Positions 33,359 to 41,708 of a stretch of DNA of 64,000 bases are shown piece after piece. Source of the DNA: SIG587 sp045544035 (GTDB lineage: Bacteria > Bacillota > Clostridia > Oscillospirales > Acutalibacteraceae). The first letter of the stretch is position 1. Each line of letters opens with the position of its first letter. A program made the position numbers and the translations under genes. Under the pieces are notes generated by a model. That model worked only from the letters and a program-made list of their open reading frames with translations. It was not told where the DNA came from and searched no databases. The DNA lies in NCBI GenBank assembly GCA_045544035.1, contig JAZPYE010000008.1, positions 1 through 64,000 of the forward strand, read 5' to 3'.

Positions 33359-34528
33359 ATGAAAGAAATTATACTTGTTAAAAACGGCGAGCTTACCCTT
33401 AAAGGACTTAACCGTTTCACCTTTGAAGATGCCCTTGTCACCAACATTAAGCGCCATTTAAAGGAATTTGGCGACATTAAAATACAAAAGGCGCAGTCCA
33501 CAATGTACATTGAGCCTTTAGGTGATGATTTTCCCTTTGAAGAAGCCCTAGAGCGTGTGGGAACAATTTTTGGCATTGCGGCATATTCCCGTTGCTGCGT
33601 TGCAGAAAAGGATTTTGATAAAATTCTCGAAACTGCCCCCCTTTACCTTGCCGAAACAATGAAAAACATTAAAACCTTCAAGGTTGAGGCAAAGCGTTCG
33701 GACAAACAGTTCCCCTTAAAATCTCCCGAAATTTGCCGTGAGGTTGGCGGCAAGCTTTTGCAGTCCTTCCCCCATTTGAGGGTTGATGTTCATAATCCTG
33801 ATGAGGTTATAACTGTTGAAATAAGAGACTACGCCGCTTATATAAGAGCCGGTCAGCTTCACGGCGCAGGTGGACTGCCCGTGGGCACCGCAGGAAAATC
33901 CGCCATTCTCATTTCAGGTGGAATTGACAGCCCCGTTGCCGCTTGGACAATGGCAAAGCGTGGGCTTTGTCTTGATGCAATTCATTTTGCAAGCCCGCCT
34001 TACACAAGCCCTCGTGCCGAAATGAAGGTGCGAACCCTACTTTCAAAGGTTGCAAAATATTGCGGCACAATAAAGCTTGGAATCGTTCCCTTCACCGAAA
34101 TTCAGCAGGAAATCGGTGAAAAGTGCCCTGAGGAATATTTCACCCTTATAATGCGCCGAATGATGATGCGCATTTCTGAGCGCCTGGCAAAAAAACAAAA
34201 CTGTTTAGCGCTTATAACAGGGGAAAGCCTGGGTCAGGTTGCAAGTCAAACTTTGCCTGCTATCGCCGTTACCGACAGTGTGTGTAATATGCCTGTTTTC
34301 CGCCCATTAATTGGAATGGACAAGGAAGAAATTATTTCAATTTCAAGAAAAATTGACGCCTTTGAAACCTCCATTTTGCCTTTCGAAGACTGCTGCACCG
34401 TATTCACCCCTAAGCACCCTAAAACTCGCCCTACCGAGGAGCAATGCACCGTCGCCGAAAGCGCACTTGACATTGAGGCGCTGGTTGAAATGGCTGTTAA
34501 CGGCACCGAGTTTTCATACATTAACTAA
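33359..34528 (+). CDS. thiI: tRNA 4-thiouridine synthase ThiI
   Basis: Adenylates U8 of tRNA and transfers sulfur (389 residues). It has an N-terminal ferredoxin-like/THUMP region (about 1-165) and a PP-loop ATPase domain with SGGIDSPVAAW (about 182), and the C-terminal CCTVFTPKHPKT block. The rhodanese domain of the E. coli enzyme is absent, as normal in Firmicutes, where the sulfur comes directly from the neighbouring cysteine desulfurase. Confidence 0.95.
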   Translation: MKEIILVKNGELTLKGLNRFTFEDALVTNIKRHLKEFGDIKIQKAQSTMYIEPLGDDFPFEEALERVGTIFGIAAYSRCCVAEKDFDKILETAPLYLAETMKNIKTFKVEAKRSDKQFPLKSPEICREVGGKLLQSFPHLRVDVHNPDEVITVEIRDYAAYIRAGQLHGAGGLPVGTAGKSAILISGGIDSPVAAWTMAKRGLCLDAIHFASPPYTSPRAEMKVRTLLSKVAKYCGTIKLGIVPFTEIQQEIGEKCPEEYFTLIMRRMMMRISERLAKKQNCLALITGESLGQVASQTLPAIAVTDSVCNMPVFRPLIGMDKEEIISISRKIDAFETSILPFEDCCTVFTPKHPKTRPTEEQCTVAESALDIEALVEMAVNGTEFSYIN

Positions 34529-34546
34529 TTTCAGGAGTTCCACCTT

Positions 34547-37318
34547 ATGAATGCAGAAATTATTTGCGTAGGCACGGAATTGTTGCTTGGTAATATTGCC
34601 AACACAAACGCTGTTTATATTTCAAATAAACTCTCCGAGCTTGGTATTGATGTGTTTTATCAAACGGCTGTTGGGGATAATGCCTCGCGCCTTAAAGAAA
34701 CCTTTATGTATGCCTTTGAGCGAAGTGAGGTAATTATCATAACAGGTGGTCTTGGCCCAACAAGTGATGATATAACCAAAGAAACCATTGCCAAAGCGTT
34801 AAAACTTCCCCTTGTTATGGATGAAGCCAGCAAAAATCATATTGATGATTATTTTGCCTCCACAGGTCGCATTCCTACCGAGTCAAATTACAAGCAGGCT
34901 TTAGCCCCCAATGGCAGCGCTGTCATTCAAAACCCTGTGGGCACTGCACCGGGCTACTGCATTGAAAAAAGCGGAAAGCGTGTTTTCCTGCTTCCCGGAC
35001 CACCAAATGAGCTCACTGCAATGTTTGAAAGCGCCGTGTTCCCCTACCTTCACGGCATTTCCGATTCGGCGCTTGTTTCCCACTATGTTCGCATTTTCGG
35101 CATTGGTGAATCCAAAATTGAGGAAATGCTTGGTGACCTGGTTAAAAGCAGCAACCCAACCGTTGCCACCTATGCCTCCCCCGGAGAGTGCATGATTCGT
35201 GTAACCGCAAAGGGCAATGATGACACCGTTAGCGAGGCACTTTGTAAACCTGTCATTGAAAAAATAAAAGAACTTTTCGCCGAAAACATTTATGCCATCG
35301 ACGCCGAAGGTCTTGATGCCGCCACCGTTAATGCTCTAATTGAGAAAAAACTTACCCTTGCCACGGCTGAATCCTGCACGGGTGGAATGGTAGCCCAAAA
35401 GATTACCTCGGTTTCGGGCTCATCAAAGGTTTTTAAAACAGGTATAATTGCCTACTCAAACGAAATAAAAATAAATGAGCTTCAAATTCCCCATGAAATT
35501 ATTGAGGCTTACGGTGCCATAAGCGAGCAAACTGCCGCTCACATGGCAATAAATGTGCGCCGCCTGCACGGCGCAGACCTTGGCGTTGGTATAACAGGGG
35601 TTGCAGGCCCCGATAAATCGGAAGGCAAAGAGGTGGGCCTTGTTTATGTTTGCCTTGCCGACAGCCAGCACATTTGGGTTAGAAAACTTAATTTGAGCGT
35701 TGGCTATGACCGTGAAAAGATTAGAAATTTCGCCGCTATGACAGCCCTTGACCTTGCGAGAAGGTATGCCTGTTTTTTACCCGAAACCATGCCGGATGGC
35801 ACCCTTCAAGGCGAAAAAATCAACATTCTTTATTCCCAGCCTCAAGGGGAAATGTCGGTTTTGCCGGAGGAAATTAAAGAAACCCCATTGCCGATTATTG
35901 ATAAGAATGATTTTGCGGCAAGTCTTTCCACCTTCCTTGTGCCAAAATCCGATGATGAAACCGAAAACCTCAAGCACCGCACACATGCGGCAAAGGAAAT
36001 CGGCATAATTGAACGAATTGAATGTAACAGTATATTTAAAACCGTGAAGAATATATCTCAAAAAATCGTGGGTGGCGCAAAGGCTTTTGCATCGAATATA
36101 AAGACAAAATTAAGTAGTATCGCACTTAAAACCAAAAAAATCGTTTTTAACTGCTTTTTCGTGGTTTTAATTCTCACCTTTGTTGTTTCCTCCGTTAACC
36201 TGCTGGCTTACTTTGTTTCCGAAAAACAGCAAAACGACATCATCACCGAAACGCAGGAAATTTGGAACGAGGCAATTAGCGAAGACAAAAGCGAAAATGA
36301 AACCGATTTAAACGCCGTTTTTGACCCACTGCTTAAAATCAATTCCGATATAGTGGCGTGGATAAATATCCCCAACACTAAAATTAACAATCCCGTTTGT
36401 CAAACCGATGACAATGATTATTACCTCGACCACAACTTTGAAAATAAAAAAAGCCGTTACGGCACGCTTTTCTTTGACCATCGCGATATAATTTCAGCCG
36501 AGGGAAGCAGTAAAAATCTTGTAATTTACGGTCATAATATGAAGGATGGCAATATGTTTGCCGACCTGCTTAAATACAAGAATTTATCCTTCTACAAGCA
36601 AAATCCCACCTTCACACTCACCACCCGCTTTACACAAAGTGAATATCGTGTGTTCTCGGTGTTCTTAATTAACTCAAAGCCCGAGGATGACAACGGTTAT
36701 CTCTACAATTTCTTAAGAAACAGTTTTGATGATGCTGATTCCTTTAACGAGTGGATTAAGGAGGCAAAGAAAAGAAGCCTCATCGGTACAACGGTTGATG
36801 CTAACGAGGGTGATGAAATTCTAACTCTTGTTACCTGCGCTTACGATTTTAACGATGCCCGACTCGTTGTTATGGCGCGAAAAACAAGGTTAAATGAAAG
36901 CACAGTTGACACCCACAATGCTTATGTGAACACCAATGTCCTCTATCCCCAAATTTGGTATGACACAAAGGGAATCACAAATCCCTTCAAAACCCAGTCA
37001 GCGCTGACCTCGAGTGTAATCTCATCGGTACCCTTCTTCCCCATTAGTTCTCAGGTGCCCACCTCCTCTGCCACATCTGGGGTAAGCAGCGCCGGGTCGG
37101 AAGTAAGCAGTGAAAACACTACTACAAGTGTGAGCACGGGAAGCTCATCAACCACAACATCTACCGAGAGCACTGCATCACAAAACTCATCTTCCCCCAC
37201 TTCATCAGAAAGTTCATCGGCGGTTTCTTCAGAAGCCTCACAGGTTACCGAAAGCGAAGCGATTTCATCATCCGCCGAAGTCGGTGAAAACCCTGATGAT
37301 ACTTCCACCAAAAGCTAA
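34547..37318 (+). CDS. cinA: CinA (nicotinamide-nucleotide amidase) fused to a class B sortase
   Basis: Single 923-residue frame with no internal stop. Residues 1-170 are the MoCF-like CinA domain (GTELLLGNIANTN; TGGLGPTSDD about 67-76; LLPGPPNE about 145). About 255-410 is the CinA C-terminal NMN amidase domain (TAESCTGGMVAQ; GITGVAGPD). A linker of about 115 residues leads to one membrane helix (about 531-555). About 575-800 is a class B sortase with His-663 (YGHNMKDGNMF), Cys-764 (LVTCAYDF) and Arg-772 (ARLVVMARK), and a roughly 100-residue Ser/Thr-rich tail ends the protein. The predicted topology is CinA in the cytosol and sortase outside. No LPxTG-type signal is seen in the tail. No convincing ribosome site precedes any internal ATG between the parts, so a true fusion is likelier than two genes. 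Confidence 0.9.
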   Translation: MNAEIICVGTELLLGNIANTNAVYISNKLSELGIDVFYQTAVGDNASRLKETFMYAFERSEVIIITGGLGPTSDDITKETIAKALKLPLVMDEASKNHIDDYFASTGRIPTESNYKQALAPNGSAVIQNPVGTAPGYCIEKSGKRVFLLPGPPNELTAMFESAVFPYLHGISDSALVSHYVRIFGIGESKIEEMLGDLVKSSNPTVATYASPGECMIRVTAKGNDDTVSEALCKPVIEKIKELFAENIYAIDAEGLDAATVNALIEKKLTLATAESCTGGMVAQKITSVSGSSKVFKTGIIAYSNEIKINELQIPHEIIEAYGAISEQTAAHMAINVRRLHGADLGVGITGVAGPDKSEGKEVGLVYVCLADSQHIWVRKLNLSVGYDREKIRNFAAMTALDLARRYACFLPETMPDGTLQGEKINILYSQPQGEMSVLPEEIKETPLPIIDKNDFAASLSTFLVPKSDDETENLKHRTHAAKEIGIIERIECNSIFKTVKNISQKIVGGAKAFASNIKTKLSSIALKTKKIVFNCFFVVLILTFVVSSVNLLAYFVSEKQQNDIITETQEIWNEAISEDKSENETDLNAVFDPLLKINSDIVAWINIPNTKINNPVCQTDDNDYYLDHNFENKKSRYGTLFFDHRDIISAEGSSKNLVIYGHNMKDGNMFADLLKYKNLSFYKQNPTFTLTTRFTQSEYRVFSVFLINSKPEDDNGYLYNFLRNSFDDADSFNEWIKEAKKRSLIGTTVDANEGDEILTLVTCAYDFNDARLVVMARKTRLNESTVDTHNAYVNTNVLYPQIWYDTKGITNPFKTQSALTSSVISSVPFFPISSQVPTSSATSGVSSAGSEVSSENTTTSVSTGSSSTTTSTESTASQNSSSPTSSESSSAVSSEASQVTESEAISSSAEVGENPDDTSTKS

Positions 37319-37356
37319 AACTTTATACCATTAAACTTAGGCTAGGAGGCTTTTAA

Positions 37357-38433
37357 GTGTTAGAAAATATTAAACTCGATATTGTCTACTATAACACTAA
37401 AAAGGATTTCGAAATGGAATTTAATCTTTGCGGTTGTTGCAGAATGCGCCTGCTGACCGCCGAGGTGGATAATTTAAAAGACTTTGCAAACTGCATTAAG
37501 GTTGCCGTTGCAAGAAGTCGCGTTGTCCTTTTGTGTGGCGAACTTTATGGAAAAACAGGTCTTTTGAACATTATTTCAAAAGCCGTGGGCCGCGATTTTG
37601 AGGAGGTCGAAAATTCTCTTTACGGAATTGCAGGCGATGGCAAAACAAGCCTCTTAAAGCAAAGCATTCCCCTTGTTACCTCAGGTGGACAGTTGCTTGG
37701 CTGTGTTATTGAACAGGGTCCCCAAGCAATAATTATGATTTCAAATAATAAGGATGGCCGTAGGGAGATTATGCAAAATCTCGTGCATCCATACATTAAA
37801 GAAAAAAACAAATTTGAATCAAACATCGCCACGAATTCCGTTTTAGAAAGTTCCGAAATCGAGCCTGAAATTTTAAGTTCCTCCAAAGCCGAAACTTTTA
37901 AGGCACCTTGTGAAACCGAGGCGCAAATAAGCGAAACCATAACCGAAACGGACACCGAAGAGGTGGAAACGGAGCACTCTCTTTATAACACTGATGAGAG
38001 CGAAGCAGAACTAGAAACCGTTTCTTTAGAGAATATTGCGGCACAAAACGAGGCAAACACCTTTGTGGAGGATACCACCGCTGATGATACCGATGAGGAT
38101 GCTACTGAAAATGATACTGTTTTACCTAGTAGCAGTGACCTTGTTTTTGCCGAAGGCGAGGACAATGAAACGGTATTTACCGCCGATGTATTTAAGAAAT
38201 ACAACGAAACTTTCTCACTTATTAACCCTGCAAACAACAGAAATGGTTATAAAAACGGCCGAAATCGTGGCAACTCACCAATTATTTTAATTCTTTTTTG
38301 CCTTGTTTTATGCCTTTTGGGGGTTATAATTTATTTCCTTCTTGTAAAACCCGCCCAGGCAGACATTGACATTGTTGAAAACTTTAATAATCTTTTTTCA
38401 TTCGCTTTAAAAGGAGTTAATCGGCCATGGTAG
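37357..38433 (+). CDS. Membrane-anchored protein with degenerate MoCF/CinA-like N-terminal domain
   Basis: 358 residues, GTG start after AGGAGG. Residues about 25-150 align by eye with the MoCF domain of the upstream CinA: DNLKDFANCIKVAVARSRVVLL and LLKQSI...GQLLGCVIE...IIMISNNKDG...PYI match in spacing and hydrophobic pattern. The functional GTE and TGGxGPTxDD signatures are lost. A Glu/Asp/Thr-rich linker (about 165-290) leads to a membrane helix near the C-terminus (about 308-331) and a short outside tail. Function unknown; it lies 38 bp after the CinA-sortase gene and overlaps the next gene by 7 bp. Confidence 0.7.
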   Translation: MLENIKLDIVYYNTKKDFEMEFNLCGCCRMRLLTAEVDNLKDFANCIKVAVARSRVVLLCGELYGKTGLLNIISKAVGRDFEEVENSLYGIAGDGKTSLLKQSIPLVTSGGQLLGCVIEQGPQAIIMISNNKDGRREIMQNLVHPYIKEKNKFESNIATNSVLESSEIEPEILSSSKAETFKAPCETEAQISETITETDTEEVETEHSLYNTDESEAELETVSLENIAAQNEANTFVEDTTADDTDEDATENDTVLPSSSDLVFAEGEDNETVFTADVFKKYNETFSLINPANNRNGYKNGRNRGNSPIILILFCLVLCLLGVIIYFLLVKPAQADIDIVENFNNLFSFALKGVNRPW

Positions 38434-38924
38434 AAACCGTTGTAGAATTTTTAAGGGAATATGTAAGCGCTGAATTGGTTGTTTTTATCATTTCCCTGCT
38501 CCCCATTCTAGAGCTTCGCGGCGGTCTTATTGCCGCGGCAATCGTTGGAATTGAATGGTATATTGCGCTGCCTATTTGTATTATCGGCAATATATTGCCC
38601 ATTCCTTTTGTTCTTTTGTTTATTAGAAAAATCTTTGAATGGCTTAAAACCTTTAAGTTTATGAGAAAATTTGTTGAAAAGCTTGATGAAAGAGCAAAGA
38701 AAAAGAGTGAAAGCATAAACAAATTCATTGTTTGGGGTCTGTTTATTTTCGTTGCAATCCCCCTTCCCGGAACGGGCGCCTGGACGGGAGCCCTCGTTGC
38801 CGATATTCTTGATGTGCGCTTCAAAAAGGCATTTCCTGTAATTTTTGCAGGTATTATCACTGCAGGGCTTATCGTTGCCCTTGTCAGTTATGGTATCCCC
38901 TGGCTCATTTCACTTTTTACATAA
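38427..38924 (+). CDS. Small multidrug export-type membrane protein (Sm_multidrug_ex family)
   Basis: 165-residue polytopic membrane protein with about four hydrophobic segments. The motifs LLPILELRGGLIAAA and VAIPLPGTGAWTGALVA (re-entrant-like, DedA-related) match PF06695 from memory. Transport function is annotated by family name only. Overlaps the preceding gene by 7 bp and ends the operon at a terminator. Confidence 0.8.
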   Translation: MVETVVEFLREYVSAELVVFIISLLPILELRGGLIAAAIVGIEWYIALPICIIGNILPIPFVLLFIRKIFEWLKTFKFMRKFVEKLDERAKKKSESINKFIVWGLFIFVAIPLPGTGAWTGALVADILDVRFKKAFPVIFAGIITAGLIVALVSYGIPWLISLFT

Positions 38925-38929
38925 AAAAT

Positions 38930-38960
38930 AAGGGACTTGGAAATTTCCAAGTCCCTTTTC
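38930..38960. terminator. Bidirectional terminator
   Basis: Perfect 28-bp palindrome with arms AAGGGACTTGGAAA / TTTCCAAGTCCCTT and a short T-run, between the convergent membrane-protein gene and yajC. Confidence 0.88.
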
Positions 38961-38971
38961 ATTTTGATGTT

Positions 38972-39310
38972 TTATTTGCCTGACTGGTCGTCATGAACGG
39001 TAAGGTTCTGCTGAATTGCCCAACGTGCAAGCTTTAATTTGGTATGGTCGGCAACACTTTCGGCAACAATGCTGTCCTCTTTAAGAGAAACAACCTTTAA
39101 ATAGTAACCACCAATGGTAAGAATTTCATCACCAATTTGAAGATTCTCGCGCATTTTTGCTTCTTCCTTTTGCTTTTTGCGCTGAGGGCGAATCATAATG
39201 AAATACATTGCAACGAACATTAAGATAATCATACCGAAATAGAGAATGGTGCCTCCGATTCCGCCTTCACCCTGTCCGCCTGTTGCATTATTTAAAAGAA
39301 ATGCGTTCAT
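38972..39310 (-). CDS. yajC: Preprotein translocase subunit YajC
   Basis: 112-residue accessory subunit of the Sec translocase. One N-terminal membrane helix (about 22-42) ends in YFIMIRPQRKKQKEEAKM, the family hallmark, followed by a soluble domain with LQIGDEILTIGGYYLKV. ATG at 39310 follows GGAGG. Last gene of the conserved queA-tgt-yajC order. Confidence 0.95.
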   Translation of the reverse strand: MNAFLLNNATGGQGEGGIGGTILYFGMIILMFVAMYFIMIRPQRKKQKEEAKMRENLQIGDEILTIGGYYLKVVSLKEDSIVAESVADHTKLKLARWAIQQNLTVHDDQSGK

Positions 39311-39373
39311 TTTTTTACCTCCGATTAAATTCGATAATGTTATTATATCTAAAACCTTCCAATTTTTCAAGTG

Positions 39374-40504
39374 TTAAATTCTTTTTCCAAGAATTTGTTC
39401 CTTTTCCCGTTTATATTTGGCAAAGCGGCCCTCGTCCAGCGCCTGTCTTATCTCGGTCATAAGGTTGTTATAAAACCATAAATTGTGCATTACGCAAAGC
39501 CTATGGGAAAGCATTTCGTTTGCCTTTAAAAGGTGCCTTATATAAGCGCGGGAGAACTGCCTGCATGTGGGGCAATTGCAGTTTTTATCAATGGGAGAAT
39601 CATCAAGCATATATTTTTCATTGTTAATATTTATTATGCCCTCGCTTGTGAAAAGGTGACCGTGGCGGGCGTTGCGACTGGGCATAACGCAGTCGAAAAG
39701 GTCAATTCCTCTTTCTACCGCATTAAGAATATTAAGGGGTGTTCCAACACCCATAAGATAACGGATTTTATCCTGTGGCATAACTGGCACCACATGGTCA
39801 AGAACATCGTACATAATTTCGGTAGGCTCTCCAACTGCAAGACCGCCAACGGCATAACCATCCATATCCAGTTCAGTAATTTCCTTCATGTGGTCAACAC
39901 GCAAATCATTGTAGGTACAACCTTGATTTATACCAAAAAGGAGTTGCTCTTTGTTAATTGTGTCATCAAGGCCGTTAAGCCTCGCCATTTCCGCCTTACA
40001 GCGCTTAAGCCAGCGTGTTGTCCTGGCACAGGACTGCTTGGCATAGGAATGCTCTGCAGGGTTTTCAACACACTCATCGAATGCCATTGCAATGGTGGAG
40101 CCGAGATTTGACTGAATTCGCATGCTCTCCTCAGGCCCCATAAAAATCTTTCGGCCGTCAATATGAGAAGAAAAGGTTACACCCTCTTCCTTAATTTTTC
40201 GCAGTTGAGCAAGGGAAAACACCTGAAATCCGCCGCTATCGGTTAAAATAGGTCTGTCCCAGGTGGTGAACCTATGCAGTCCACCCATTTTCTTTATGTT
40301 TTCATCACCCGTTCTAACATGGAGATGGTATGTATTAGAAAGCATAACCTGGCAGTTAACCTCTTTTAAATCCTGCGCCGAAACAGCGCCCTTAATGGCA
40401 CCGCAGGTGGCAACATTCATAAATGCAGGGGTCTTAATAACACCACGGTTGGTGATAAACTCACCACGCCTTGCGTTTCCCTCTTGCTTTAAAAGTTTAT
40501 ACAT
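39374..40504 (-). CDS. tgt: tRNA-guanine transglycosylase (queuine tRNA-ribosyltransferase)
   Basis: Exchanges guanine-34 for the preQ1 base in queuosine tRNAs (376 residues). The catalytic Asp is in ILTDSGGFQVFSL, the second in FDCVMPSRNARHG, and the zinc site is CNCPTCRQF with a following His. Located directly after queA. Confidence 0.97.
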   Translation of the reverse strand: MYKLLKQEGNARRGEFITNRGVIKTPAFMNVATCGAIKGAVSAQDLKEVNCQVMLSNTYHLHVRTGDENIKKMGGLHRFTTWDRPILTDSGGFQVFSLAQLRKIKEEGVTFSSHIDGRKIFMGPEESMRIQSNLGSTIAMAFDECVENPAEHSYAKQSCARTTRWLKRCKAEMARLNGLDDTINKEQLLFGINQGCTYNDLRVDHMKEITELDMDGYAVGGLAVGEPTEIMYDVLDHVVPVMPQDKIRYLMGVGTPLNILNAVERGIDLFDCVMPSRNARHGHLFTSEGIININNEKYMLDDSPIDKNCNCPTCRQFSRAYIRHLLKANEMLSHRLCVMHNLWFYNNLMTEIRQALDEGRFAKYKREKEQILGKRI

Positions 40505-40519
40505 AGCTAAAAAAATCCT

Positions 40520-41542
40520 TTACTGAATTATCATCGCATCGCCGAAGCTGAAAAATCTGTATTTTTCATCCACTGCGGTTTTATAAGCCTTCATTGTTTT
40601 CTCATAACCATAAAATGCGCTAACCAGCATTATAAGCGTGCTTTCGGGAAGGTGGAAGTTGGTTATAAGGCCATCAATGCATTTGAAATTATAACCTGGA
40701 TAAATAAAGATATCGGTGGAATCGGAGCACTGCTTTACTCCGCCGAATTTTGTTGCGGCGCTCTCCAGTGTTCGGCAGCTTGTGGTGCCCACGCAAATTA
40801 CTCTACCGCCTGCCGCCTTGGTTTCGTTTATGGTGTTTGCGGCCTCCTCACTTATGCAGTACCATTCAGAGTGCATTTTATGCTCGGTTATTTCATCTAC
40901 CTTAACAGGTCTAAAGGTGCCAAGACCCACGTGCAAGGTGACATAGGCAATTTTTATGCCCTTTTTCTTTAAATCTTCAAGCATTTCCTTTGTAAAATGA
41001 AGACCTGCGGTTGGTGCGGCGGCGGAACCCAGCTCTTTTGAATAAACCGTTTGATAGCGCTCGCTGTTACTGAGCTTTTCCTTGATATAGTGTGGAAGCG
41101 GCATCTGACCTACCTCATCTAAAACGCTGAAAAACTCGCCATCGCAGTTAAACTCTAACACCCTGTTGCCATCGGGCAAAACATCAATAACGGTGGCTGA
41201 AAGCTTGTCTAAAAATTTAAATTCGGTTCCCGTTTTTGCCTTTTTGCCGGGGCCTGCAATGGCCTGCCAAATAAGAGAACTTTCCTGTTTTAAAAGAACA
41301 AACTCAACAACTGCGCCTGTGTCAACCCTGGTGCCAAAAATTCTTGCGGGCATAACCCTTGTATTATTAAGCACAAGGCAGTCACCTGCCCTTAAAAACT
41401 CATCAAGATGGTTAAAATTTGTGTGTAAAATCTCATCATTTGCTTTACTTAGTACCATAAGCCTTGAGGAATTTCTCGGCTCTATTGGTGTTTGTGCAAT
41501 AAGATTTTCAGGTAAATCATAGTAAAAATCGCTTTTTTTCAT
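40520..41542 (-). CDS. queA: S-adenosylmethionine:tRNA ribosyltransferase-isomerase
   Basis: Builds epoxyqueuosine on tRNA after Tgt (340 residues). Landmarks are FYYDLPENLIAQTP at the start, SSRLMVL, LVLNNTRVMPARIFG, AAPTAGLHFT and GTTSCRTLESAA. ATG at 41542 follows GAAAGG; upstream frame extension has no ribosome site. First gene of queA-tgt-yajC. Confidence 0.97.
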   Translation of the reverse strand: MKKSDFYYDLPENLIAQTPIEPRNSSRLMVLSKANDEILHTNFNHLDEFLRAGDCLVLNNTRVMPARIFGTRVDTGAVVEFVLLKQESSLIWQAIAGPGKKAKTGTEFKFLDKLSATVIDVLPDGNRVLEFNCDGEFFSVLDEVGQMPLPHYIKEKLSNSERYQTVYSKELGSAAAPTAGLHFTKEMLEDLKKKGIKIAYVTLHVGLGTFRPVKVDEITEHKMHSEWYCISEEAANTINETKAAGGRVICVGTTSCRTLESAATKFGGVKQCSDSTDIFIYPGYNFKCIDGLITNFHLPESTLIMLVSAFYGYEKTMKAYKTAVDEKYRFFSFGDAMIIQ

Positions 41543-41580
41543 AATATTAACCTTTCGGCAGTGTAATGAATAAAATATAT

Positions 41581-41609
41581 TTGACAAACCAATTCAGCAA
41601 TGTTATATT
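41581..41609 (+). promoter_or_regulatory. Promoter of asd-dapA-dapB
   Basis: TTGACA (41581-41586), 17-bp spacer, TATATT (41604-41609). The leader to asd is about 93 bases and shows no lysine-riboswitch-sized structure. Confidence 0.7.
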
Positions 41610-41708
41610 TAATTAATGGTTATATATTAAATAAGGCTTGCTTTTATATTATATTGCAAATTCCGCTTAATAGCAACCAAAAGTTTTTTCAAAGGAAAGT
41701 GACCCAAA

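Noticed and set aside
35788..35860. Separate start codon for an independent sortase gene within the CinA frame
   Set aside because: ATG codons at 35788 and 35851 exist, but the nearest purine-rich stretch is only two bases from the second ATG, and the frame is open through the junction, so a separate gene is less likely than a fusion.
37020..37318. LPxTG-type sorting signal in the Ser/Thr-rich tail of the CinA-sortase
   Set aside because: No LPxTG or NPxTN-like motif and no terminal hydrophobic-basic segment are present, so the tail is not a sortase substrate signal.
39533..40111. Plus-strand frame of 192 codons
   Set aside because: Antisense shadow of tgt.
41610..41708. Lysine riboswitch before asd
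   Set aside because: The leader is only about 93 bases from the predicted start of transcription, too short for the lysine aptamer plus expression platform, and its characteristic stems are not seen.
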